From the NCBI RefSeq assembly GCF_030272615.1, contig NC_081411.1, positions 830,758,160 through 830,818,159 on the forward strand: a stretch of 60,000 nt of DNA. The letters run 5' to 3'. The notes beneath the pieces are model-generated. The model was not told the DNA's origin and ran no database searches. It saw only the letters and a program-made list of their open reading frames with translations. This document shows positions 35,487 to 44,580 of the stretch, piece by piece. A program made the translations under genes and the position numbers. The first letter of the stretch is position 1. Every line of letters begins with the position of its first letter. The stretch is from Cryptomeria japonica. Its lineage: Eukaryota; Streptophyta; Pinopsida; Cupressales; Cupressaceae.

Positions 35487-35553
35487 TGTAGCGGCAGATA
35501 GATTTGCCTTCCAAGATTTATCATCTTGGAGGGGGAAAATCTCCTCCCCTATA
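35487..35553 (-). repeat. Element C right terminus: 67-bp inverted copy of the left end
   Basis: Read on the minus strand it begins TATAGGGGAGGAGATTTTCC and ends GCCGCTACA. It aligns to the left terminus read on the plus strand (27244-27309) with six differences. It directly abuts TTTTGGTAAACCCAACGTGA (the PBS) on its inner side and GGTAA on its outer side. A normal 5' LTR of about 1.1 kb should stand here. Confidence 0.85.
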
Positions 35554-37912
35554 GGTAAATCAAAACAACTTGATGGAAATTAAAACTAGCAATGGAAACT
35601 TCACATGGAATGAAAAAAGGTCTGGCTTCAGTCACATTGCTAAAAAACTTGACAGATTCTTCATTAAGGGGAACATGACAAACTTCCCATATGTGATGAA
35701 ATCAAATATTCTCCCAACTTCAGGTTCAGACCACTTTCCTATTCAGTTGATTATTGAAGAAGAGAGTCAACCCTCTAGGTGCCCTTTCAAATTTGAAAAA
35801 ATGTGGATGTTAAAAGAGAACCTTCTAAGTCTGATAGCTCAATGGTGGAGTGAGGAACAATTCATAGGTTCAAAATTGTTCTATTTTGTATCTAAATTAA
35901 AATCAATTAAGAGGAAATTGCTACAATGGAACAAGGAGCATTTTGGTAATATCTTTGAGACAAAAGAAAATTTGGAAAAAGGATTGGAAGAACTAAACAA
36001 AAAAGTCCTAAAAGAAGGAATGGACCAAAACAGTTATTTGAAAGAAAAAGAATTATTAGGGAATTATGAAGACATCTTAGCCAAAGAAGAAATTTATTGG
36101 AAATAGAAGTCTAGAGAAACTTGGTTACAATAAGGAGACAAAGACACCAAGATCTTCCACAATAGCACAAAACTAAGAAGAAACATTAACAAAATATCTG
36201 AAATTAAGGATAGAAAAAGTAATATAATTAATGACCCAAAGACTATTGCTTTAGAAATGGTTAATTATTTTTTAAATGTCTTGAATAATTGGGACACATC
36301 AGACCTGACAACACAAGCAGCTCTGTGGGGAAACATAACTAAGATAGTGTTGGAGGCCCAAAATCAGATGCTCAATAGTAAAGTTTTTGAGTCAGAAATC
36401 CTTACAGCCCTCAACCAATTATACCCTAATAAATCCCTAGGGCCAGATGGCTTTCCAACATGCTTTTTAAAAAAATGTTGGCACATTTTAGGTAAAGATA
36501 TGGTAGAAGCACTATAAGATACTAGGAACTCAGGCAGATTTCTAAGGGAGATAAACCATACCTTCATCACTCTAATCCCTAAAAAAGATAAGGAAGAGGA
36601 TTTGGATGATTACAGGCCAATCTCTCTATGTAATACTATCTATAAAATTCTCACCAAGACATTGGCTAATAGATTCAAAACTATCCTACCTAGAATTATT
36701 TCAGATGAACTAACTAGATTTATCCTGGGTAGATCAATATTTGATGGTATCATCATATCTCAAGAAGCCATCCACTCTATCCAACAAAATAATCATTGAG
36801 GGATGATGATAAAATTGGATATCAAGAAAGCCTATGACAAAGTAGGCTGGAGGTTTCTCTGCAAGTGTTTAGAAGCCTTTGGTTTCTCAAAGCAATGGAT
36901 AAACTTGATCTATGGATCTATATCAGGTCCAAAAATATCAATCTTGGTGAATGGATCCCCATAAGGCTTCTTTGACATCTCAAGAGGTCTAAGACAAGGT
37001 GACCCTATCTCTCCATTCCTCTTCATCGTCATGGTAGAGGTTTTAGGTAGGTTCATCTCTAAAGCAAGGATTAATCACCAGTTGAAAGGTATCAAAATAA
37101 CTAATGATATGGAACCTATTACTCATCAACAGTTTATGAATAACACTATGTTGATTGGAGAAGCAAGTAAACAAGAAGCACAAGGGTTCAAAGAAATACT
37201 TGTGTGTTACTCCAAAGCCTCAGGATAATTGGTGAATAATAACAAATTTGATATCTACTTCTTTAACTCCTCCTCTAGCAGAGAACTAGAAATCAATAAT
37301 ATTTTGGGTTATAGGAAGGGAACCCTGCCTCGTAAGTACCTAAGACTACCCTTAGACAAGGGGAAGAGGAGTAAAAATTTATGAGACCAGATAGTTAAAA
37401 AAGATTGACTAGAAATTAGAAGCATGGAAGAATAAATGGTTATCTTCAATAGGCAAACTTACCATGCTTAAATCAGTTCTTTCTAGTGTGCCCATATATT
37501 AGATGTCTTGTCTTCAACTTCCCAAAGGCATAAATGACAAACTAAATAAGAAGATGAGAAATTTTTACTGGAATGGAGCAATAGACAAGAGGAAGTTAGC
37601 TCAGATTGCTTGGCATAAAATATGTAGGCCTTTAGCAGAAGGGGGAGTGGGCCTGAAGGATTGAAACATGAAAAATAAGGCTTTAGGAGCTCAATTGAAA
37701 TTTAAAATATGCAAGGAACCAAATCTCAAATGGGTAAAAATAATAAAATCTAAATACCTAGATAATAATGACCCAATATGAATATTTAGGACCGCCTCCC
37801 CTCTAAAAGGATTGAGATTTTGGAACTTTTTGTTAGAATGCAGAGAAATTATTATGGATAACTTGACATGGGATGTAGAAAGGGGGCATGATGCACTATT
37901 GTGGGAGGATTT
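35554..37912 (+). pseudogene. LINE2-B ORF2, part right of element C (endonuclease end, RT, thumb)
   Basis: One plus-strand frame resumes after the GGTAA duplication. It shows the end of the endonuclease (GNFTWNEKRSGFSHIAKKLD, SGSDHFPI), then RT (SLGPDGFPTCFLKKCW, FITLIPKK, DYRPISLCN, KLDIKKAYDKVGW, QGDPISPFLF). The RT active-site FADD is FMNN at 37133-37144, consistent with three G-to-A changes. The thumb follows (KLTMLKSVL, WNGAIDKRKLAQIAWHKIC) to 37912. Stops TAG 36104, TAA 36131 and TAA 36961 are shared with copy A. Element D cuts the frame at GATTT (37908-37912). Confidence 0.88.
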
Positions 37913-38754
37913 TGTTGGCATATGGACACTCCAATGAGACATTGTATGTGATTGAAGGTTTTGTCATTGATGGCAACCTTGCAATCCTATGGCATCGGCA
38001 AGACATTATACCGGCAAAGCATTACACAGGCAACCTTGCAATCCTATGGCACCAACAAGACATTATACTGGAAAAGCATTACACCAACAAGATAGTGCAC
38101 CGACATCAGCAGAACACTCTACATCGGCACCAACATAGAAGAAAAGATGTATACCGGCACAGAGGCCGACAAGATTTTTGTTATGTAATATTTTGTTTAT
38201 TATTGTAAGCCGACTTGGCAAATTGTAAAATGACTCTTGTGTATAAAGGAGATCATTGTAGACATTTGTAGAAGTGAGGAAAGGGCATAAAAGAAATTAT
38301 TAGGCAGACCTAATGTGCGAAATATAGGTCAAGGGTATATGTAAAGAATAGAGCAAGAACCGATATTGAATCTGGCATTGAAGATGCTATTGTAAAATAG
38401 TACAAGTCATTGGATTAGTATAATCCTTATTGTAAGTCAGTGTGACTTCCCATTAAGCAGCGAGCTCTAGGCAGTTGGCCTTCCTGCATGTGCAGGCCCC
38501 TATTGTAAGTAATATTCTCTTATTGGCCAGTGAGTGAATATTGTGGGTCACAAATCCCACCGAGGTTTTTCCCACATTGGGTTTCCTCGTTAAACATCTT
38601 GTGTTATGGTGTACTTTTCATGTGGATATTCTTGATTCTATTTATTGCATTATTTCTTGCATACCGGTACATTGTTATATTATACTGATTCTTATTACCG
38701 GTTAGATACTGATTCACCCCCCCCCCCCTCTCAGTATCTGTGGGACCCCTAACA
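37913..38754 (+). repeat. Element D 5' LTR
   Basis: 842 bp from TGTTGGCATATGG to CCCCTAACA, with TGTT...AACA inverted termini. A TATA box (TATAAAGG at 38242) lies mid-LTR and a poly-C tract near 38718. A 57-bp segment is tandemly duplicated (37974-38030 and 38031-38087) that is single in the 3' LTR. The visible 454 bp of the 3' LTR differs at roughly 18 positions outside this duplication. Confidence 0.92.
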
Positions 38755-38755
38755 A

Positions 38756-38768
38756 TTGGTATCAGAGC
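38756..38768 (+). promoter_or_regulatory. Element D primer binding site (Met-tRNA type)
   Basis: TTGGTATCAGAGC directly follows the LTR. TGGTATCAGAGC is the standard initiator-Met tRNA primer site of plant LTR retrotransposons. Confidence 0.93.
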
Positions 38769-38825
38769 TTGGTCCTCCATTTTCAAAAGCCTAACAGCTC
38801 GAGGAAGATCTTGACACCGGTAAAA

Positions 38826-39982
38826 ATGGAAAATCTGATGAAGCAACTTAAAGGAGCTCTTACAGACTATGATGCAGAGAAATTGAAAAATATCAAATTA
38901 GAAGATGATTTAAGGGCAGCTCAGGGTATCATTCAGGCACTTCAAGAAAATTTTACTATTGCAAGAAATAAGAGAAGAGAACTTTGTGAAAAATTGCAAA
39001 ATTAGAATAATGAAAAGGAATCACTTAATGATATGATAAGCAAGTTGAAACAAGAAATCATGACAACAAAAAATCAAATGCAGGACATGACTATGAGATT
39101 TTGCAAAGAGATTGAGGATAGAAAGAAGAATGAAGAAGAATTGACCAGAAGACTAAGTGATGCAACAAATGAGAACACAAGACTTAGCTATGAAAATGAC
39201 ATGTTGAAGACAGATTTGATGCATACTCAGAATGACTCAAATGAACTGATGAGACAAAAAGAAATCTTGGAAAGAGAACTGGAAACTGCAAATCAATGCA
39301 AAGAAAAATTCAAGAAAAGCTCAGAGGAACTTGGTACCTTGTTGAAGAATCAAAAACCTAAAGGTGACACTTCTGGAATTGGCTTTGAAGTTGGTGAAAG
39401 TTCCGGTACTGCAAATACTTAGGATGACTACAAACTGGTAAGACAACCTAATGCTTATAAATTCAATGGAAAATGCTTTAATTGTAACAAGTATGGTCAT
39501 AGAGAAAATGAATGTAGATCTAGGGATTATCAAAATATCAACACACCCACCGTCAATGTTCAAAATGCAACAAAGTTGGTCACAACTCTGAAAACTGCAG
39601 AATGAATGTGAGATGTTATGTTTGTGGAAGATTTGGACATTTATCAAATCAATGCAGAACACAAACTGGCATAGATTATGGGAAAGCTATTAAGAAGAAT
39701 AATGTAACTTGTTATGCATGTAACAAGATTGGGCATATTGCTAAATTTTGTAGAAGTAAAGGAACACTGGTAGACAACAAAAGTGCTAGCTTGAAAGGTA
39801 AAGAAAAAGTTGAAGAGGTTAAACAAGAATTCTCAAAACAATTGATTAGAAAAGCTGATCTAAATATTGGGAATACTTCTCCACTGGTAGAACCAACCAA
39901 TGCTTCACTAGTAGGACAAAGTGATACTTCACTGGCAAGACAGAGCAGTGCTCCACCGATAGGAAGTTCTTCATCTAATTAA
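38826..39982 (+). pseudogene. Element D Gag-like protein: coiled coil plus four CCHC knuckles
   Basis: Starts at ATG 38826 (MENLMKQLKGALTDYD). The first ~190 codons are charged heptad-type sequence, probably coiled coil (ISKLKQEIMTTKNQMQDMTM, LMRQKEILERELETANQ). Four C-x2-C-x4-H-x4-C knuckles follow: CFNCNKYGHRENEC near 39470, CSKCNKVGHNSENC near 39560 in a shifted frame, CYVCGRFGHLSNQC near 39615 and CYACNKIGHIAKFC near 39712. A Ser/Thr-rich tail ends at TAA 39982. Stops TAG 39003 and TAG 39420 and one frameshift near 39550 break it. I see no conserved capsid domain, so the protein may bind RNA and multimerise through the coiled coil rather than form a classical capsid. Confidence 0.83.
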
Positions 39983-40282
39983 AGAAAATTTCCTTGAGGG
40001 TTTGGCAATCAAATGACACATGTGCTAATTATTCCCTCGGTTAGAGATAAGAAGTTGAAATTACTTATTACCGACAGACAATGTTAAGTGAATACTTAAC
40101 CAGCATGCAATTAATGTGGTAGATGGTGAAAAGACATTATAAAATAAGGTTTTGGCTCCATTTCATTTCATCGTGATTTCAAATTTTCAGAGAGCGCGAA
40201 GATTCCGAGCTAAGGCATTTCGAGAAAGAAGCAAACACACTCCAAGCAATCATCCATCCAAGGTAGAAAAAGATATTTAATC
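39983..40282 (+). other. Element D inter-ORF spacer
   Basis: 300 bp with no supported ORF between the Gag-like stop and the ORF-X start. It contains TTATAAAATAAGG near 40137, which resembles a TATA box, followed 130 bp later by the ORF-X ATG. An internal promoter or an intron for ORF-X is possible but not shown. Confidence 0.4.
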
Positions 40283-42894
40283 ATGGCATCCACCTTGCAA
40301 TTGAATACATAGCAAACCCTATTGTTGTTGAAGTAATTAAAAGACCTAGGCCCATATTTTAGTTAGTTCCCGAGATAGCAAAGAAGGATGATACCTTAGG
40401 TGCATTTTCTCAAATTCCTAAGGGAGTTGTATATGCTGAAGACCCCATAATGTACATCCACTGCAACATTGAAGAGTCAGGAGATGAGGAAATCAAAACC
40501 ATGTATCAAAACCGTAATATGTGATAACACCGGCAATGTGAAGGATGAACACAAGATTATTGAAGCCCTAGGATTTACAGAAATCCTTAGCATTCCTGAA
40601 TTTCCTAAGGATGTGATTAGGATAGTTTTAAGTAGAGTACATGGAGATTTTTTCTGGTTAGATGCAATTCATAAGATCACCAAGGAAGATGTGAAAGCTG
40701 TCACAGGGTTACCGACCACTAGTAAGAGACCAGATAAAACCAAGAAGGTTCCAAATGACCTAGTTACAAAACTAACAGGTGCAACATTCAATAAGAGATC
40801 TTTAAGGGTTAATGATGTAAAAGATATCAATGTGAGATTCATAAGTATGATATTAGGATACAAGGCCACTCATGCTAATAGACTTAACTCAGTTTCAAGT
40901 TTATGCATTAAGAGTGCTTAAGATATGCTAACAGACAATGCAAAAATTGACATCTGTGAATGGTTAAAGGATGAACTGATTGACAACCTTGGAAAAATCA
41001 AAAAGGACAAGAAAGGAACTTTTAGATTTGGAAATCTGTTAGTATGCCTAATGCTACACATAACAAAATAGGTTCCCGGTATAGGTTATAAAGAACTTGG
41101 ATATGACATATCGGTAGGAAAGCAATTGACAGAACTGTTCAATAACATGGGTGAGAACAAGGAGAACAATATTAATGACTTCTTTCAAGCATTAAAGACC
41201 AAAATGAAGAAAAGAATAAGGTTATCTCAGAAAATAGTAGACAAATACAAAGATGATATATGCTTTGTCATTAAGAAAGATGAAATCTAGATGGAAGCGG
41301 TCATCCCAAGAACAATTTGGGTAACCGAGATGGGCTATGAAACAGATGACCACATAGTTGAAACATATGCTAAAGCACTTTTGGAAGCCCCCAATGAACC
41401 TAAAGAAGAAGTATTTGGTAGTGCTGAGATTATAGAAAGCCAAATACAACCAAAGAAAAGAGTAAAGAAGGTTGAGGCATTTGTGAGGAAAGGATCCAGG
41501 CAAGCAAAAGCCATTAAGGAAGATGTATTGAAGAAAACCGACATAAAAAAGGATGAGTTGGAAGCTCCACAACCTGAAACTCATCTATCACTGGTAGGTA
41601 CTTCTTCGGAAGGTGACATGCCAACAACTTTTAAAAGAGTTGTAAGAAAAAGAGATCCCTCACCGGCAACCACTCCTTCACCTAGAAGGACAAGGCAAAA
41701 GCAACAAGCTGTGAGATCACTGGTTAGAAAGGCCACACCAAAGAAGAAACTCACACCTAAGAAGAAGAAAAGGACAAACAGAGACTTGGTACCTCTTGAT
41801 GTACTACTAAATGAAATCACAGAGGAAGGAAAATTGAAGAACATAGGAAAAATTTATGACACTCTAATTGCTGATGAGAAAGAACAAGTTGAAAACAGTG
41901 TTATACTGCATATGGACATGTACAAGAAATTTTTGATGGAAGTAGCAAATGAAATTCCTGATGATTTATTCAAAAGACTTGAGGCCAGAAGGCAAGCAAT
42001 GATAGAATTAGATAAGAAAATAAAAATTGAGAAACTTCTTGCTGTATATTCGGTAAACTCTCCTAAGGAAATTGATGACTTGATTGCTCAAGCAAACTGG
42101 TCAGTATTCTCTACTGCACACCGGCATATTTCACTGATGGCAGGAAGAGTTACTGAAGTAACAAAGGAAACAAAAGATGGATGGGATATATTCCTGGTTG
42201 ACAAAGAAAAACAGGAAGAGTACAGGAACCCTAAACCTATAAAGGTATATCAGAAAGATAGGGACAAGGGGAAAGGCAAAATTGGTGCACCACTAAGCAT
42301 AAAAGTTAAAGACAACCTACCCCCACCGGTGAAAATAACAACTACTGAAAATCAACCGACAGCAGAAAGTATGAATGTAGAGGATAAAAATCCTAATTCT
42401 GAAGTTCTATATACTGTAAATGTTGATACCCAAAAGATCAACATAATAGTAGATAAAGATACAACTGACAAGTCAGATATGGCTAATGAGCCTCCGATAG
42501 CAGGGGAAACAGAGAAACTGGTAGAGGATACATAGAAAAAGGTAGAGACTGAGGCACAGACTGAGACAACACAACATACAGAGAAACCAACAGAGCTAAA
42601 GGCTCTGGAACAGGATCACAAGGAATTAGTGCCACCGGTAAGTAGTGAAGTAGGAAAACCAGTGCTAAAAGAAATGCAGACACAAACTGACCTACCAGAG
42701 GTCAATACAAGCATGGTTACTTCCACCGGTACTCATATTGTTGGGTCATCATCAACATTCAAGTCAACAAATGCGACTGAGGTATTACTTGACTCCATCA
42801 AGAAAATAACTGGCTGCAGCTCCCAGGCTTATAAGGCAATTGATGATTCTATACCAATTTTGAAGGTAATAGCTCCCAACTGTAATATGGATAA
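40283..42894 (+). pseudogene. Element D ORF-X, 5' part (unknown function)
   Basis: Probable start ATG 40283. The first ~60 codons (IPKGVVYAEDPIMYIHCNIE) are in a shifted frame; from 40469 one frame holds to 42894. Visible parts: a folded-looking region with LGFTEILSIPEFPKDVIRIV and ITKEDVKAVTGLP (40560-40740), faintly like the I-T-x-E-D-V-x-x-L-x-G-L-P turn of plant mobile domains; LMLHIT and an ELFNNMGENK helix (41000-41200); a lysine-rich, probably nuclear segment KATPKKKLTPKKKKRTNRD near 41730; helical repeats (41800-42130); then an acidic Thr/Glu-rich linker. Stops at TAA 40919, TAG 41069, TAG 41288 and TAG 42533. Element E interrupts it at 42894. I do not recognise the family. Confidence 0.7.
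42890..42894 (+). repeat. Target site duplication GATAA of element E (left)
   Basis: GATAA precedes the 5' LTR; the same five bases follow the 3' LTR at 58698-58702. The pair splits an ORF-X codon run that reads on in frame when one copy and the element are removed. Confidence 0.95.
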
Positions 42895-44557
42895 TGTAGT
42901 CACATAAATCTGTCCACTTAATTAAATGAATACTTAGTATTTATTTGATTATTTAACCATCAATTAATAATTAATTAAATTAATATTTAATTAATTCATC
43001 TTAACCCTCTTCTCCTATTAATTAAATAAACTATTCAATTTATTTGATTTAATTCACTTAACCAAATTCAGACCATTAATTAAATAAATAAATCATATTT
43101 ATTTAATTAAATCTTCTCTCACATTTAAATAAATTAATATTTATTTAAATTCCCCCAAAATCCCACCTCTCACATTTAAATAAATTAACATTTATTTAAA
43201 TCACCTTTATCCTCCACCCACTTGCATTTTCCTACAAATGCAAGTTGCACAACTATTTTAAATCAATTATTTATTTAAAATCCTATTTATCCTCACCCAC
43301 TTGAAACCTTTAATGGTTTCCCTTAAAGTCTTCAAACTTAATGGTTTCCTTCTAGAGTCTTCTCAAACCTTTAATGGTTTCCCTTAAAGTCTTCAAACTT
43401 GATGGCTTTAAAGTTTTCAAACTTGATGGCTTCCTTCTATAGTCTTCTTAAGCCTTTAATGGCTTCCCTTAAAGTCTTCTTAAGACTTTAATTGCTTCCC
43501 TCAAAGTCTTCAAGCATTTTAATGCTTTATCTTCCTTTTTCTCATTTAAATAAATTAATATTTATTTGAATATTTATCCAAATGCAAATTACACCATTTA
43601 ATTGAAATAAATGATTTTATTTTAATTGAAAATACCAAAATTCCTCCCACTTCCATTTTCCTACAAAATCCACTTGCATGCCTAAACCCCTTCTAGATTC
43701 TTCTAAACCCTTCCTAATTAACCTAATCCATCCCCTAAATATTGTCACATTCCTAAGCAAATTGAAGTCACTTCTCAAAGACTCCAAAGTCTTTGAAAAA
43801 CAATTAATGCTTTGTGTGTTCAACAAATTAACCTCTAAAGTCTTCCAAACCACTTATGGCTCTTACATGACCATTAATGGTTAATTCCACTTGCACCCAT
43901 GGTTAAGGACTTTGACCCCTAACTTAACCCTCATGTAACCCATGTGTCTCTTCAAAGCATTTATTCCTTTGACTAGGGTAACCATCATGTCCCCTCAAGC
44001 ATTTAATGCTCCTTATCACTCCTCTCAAGCCTCCTCATGGTGACACTTGTCAACATGGGATTGGGTTGAAAGTCTCACATGGATTGAATATCTTTCAATC
44101 CTAACCCTTGTTAAGATTACTCAATCTTAGCCCTTCATTTCCCCATTTCTTCTATAAATAGAACCCTTCTCCTCAAGCAAAAAGGAAGCATTAGAGTATT
44201 GTTGTTATACTGGCATTAGCATAGAGCTTTTTCATAGCATCACTATCTACTCTTGCATAGTATTTGCTTATCATATTCAACCATCTTGAATCTCCATATG
44301 GAATCCATAGATAGTGCTAAAAGTTGAGAGCTACACTCATTTGGGACTTGGAGAGGAGAGGAACAAGGGAGGAGCAACTATGAGCATCTTGATTAGCTAT
44401 TTTACTCTATGTTTATATGCTTTCTATTTCATGCTTAATATCTCTCTTGATATGCCTGTTTAGGATAATCTTTTGTTGCTAACACTAACGTTTGTTTCTT
44501 GTGCTCTTGTGTGTGTTGCCATCAAACAGATTTTCTAATCCTTTTTGCAGAGCATCA
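42895..44557 (+). repeat. Element E 5' LTR (1,663 bp)
   Basis: Runs from TGTAGTCACATAAATCTG to TTGCAGAGCATCA. The U3 part contains AT-rich imperfect palindromes (43123, 43173, 43543) and a ~30-bp minisatellite (43305-43525). The TATA box TATAAATA at 44153 is followed by a likely transcription start near 44185. Compared with the 3' LTR I count about nine to ten substitutions, mostly transitions, a 16-bp insertion near 42965 here, and one fewer minisatellite unit. Confidence 0.96.
43305..43525 (+). repeat. ~30-bp minisatellite in the element E LTR
   Basis: Units of the type CCTTTAATGGTTTCCCTTAA then AGTCTTCAAA recur about seven times with alternating CTTCTAGAGTCTTCTC variants. The 3' LTR copy (57412-57665) has one additional 30-bp unit. 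Confidence 0.9.
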
Positions 44558-44580
44558 TTTGGTGAACCCGACGTGAATCC
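44558..44580 (+). promoter_or_regulatory. Element E primer binding site
   Basis: TTTGGTGAACCCGACGTGAA starts directly after the LTR's terminal CA. The same site type occurs in element C, supporting a shared, lineage-specific primer. I could not assign the tRNA. Confidence 0.75.

Larger units (their letters stand above)
27244..35553 (-). mobile_element. Element C: defective Ty3/gypsy-type LTR retroelement with inverted ends
   Basis: An 8.3-kb element inside LINE2-B, flanked by the 5-bp duplication GGTAA (27239-27243 and 35554-35558), as expected for integrase-mediated insertion. Gag-protease-RT-RNase H read on the minus strand from 35459. The left end is a 1.13-kb LTR (27244-28376) preceded on the minus strand by a purine tract. 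The right end is only 67 bp (35487-35553) and is an inverted, not direct, copy of the left terminus. Integrase is missing. Between 28870 and 31870 lie foreign segments: a plant-mobile-domain ORF on the plus strand and the 3' half of another LTR element. Non-autonomous and dead. Confidence 0.82.

Noticed and set aside
27244-35553. A DNA transposon with 66-bp terminal inverted repeats carrying a PMD gene
   Set aside because: The target duplication is 5 bp rather than 9, a PBS and a purine tract sit beside the ends, and the body encodes Gag, protease, RT and RNase H.
41222-41584. Hydrophobic minus-strand ORF that looks like a membrane protein
   Set aside because: It is the antisense of the lysine- and glutamate-rich ORF-X; AAG/GAA codons read as Leu/Phe on the other strand.
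43305-43525. CRISPR-like regularly spaced repeats
   Set aside because: The units are contiguous and imperfect without unique spacers, lie inside an LTR and recur in the partner LTR; the DNA is eukaryotic.
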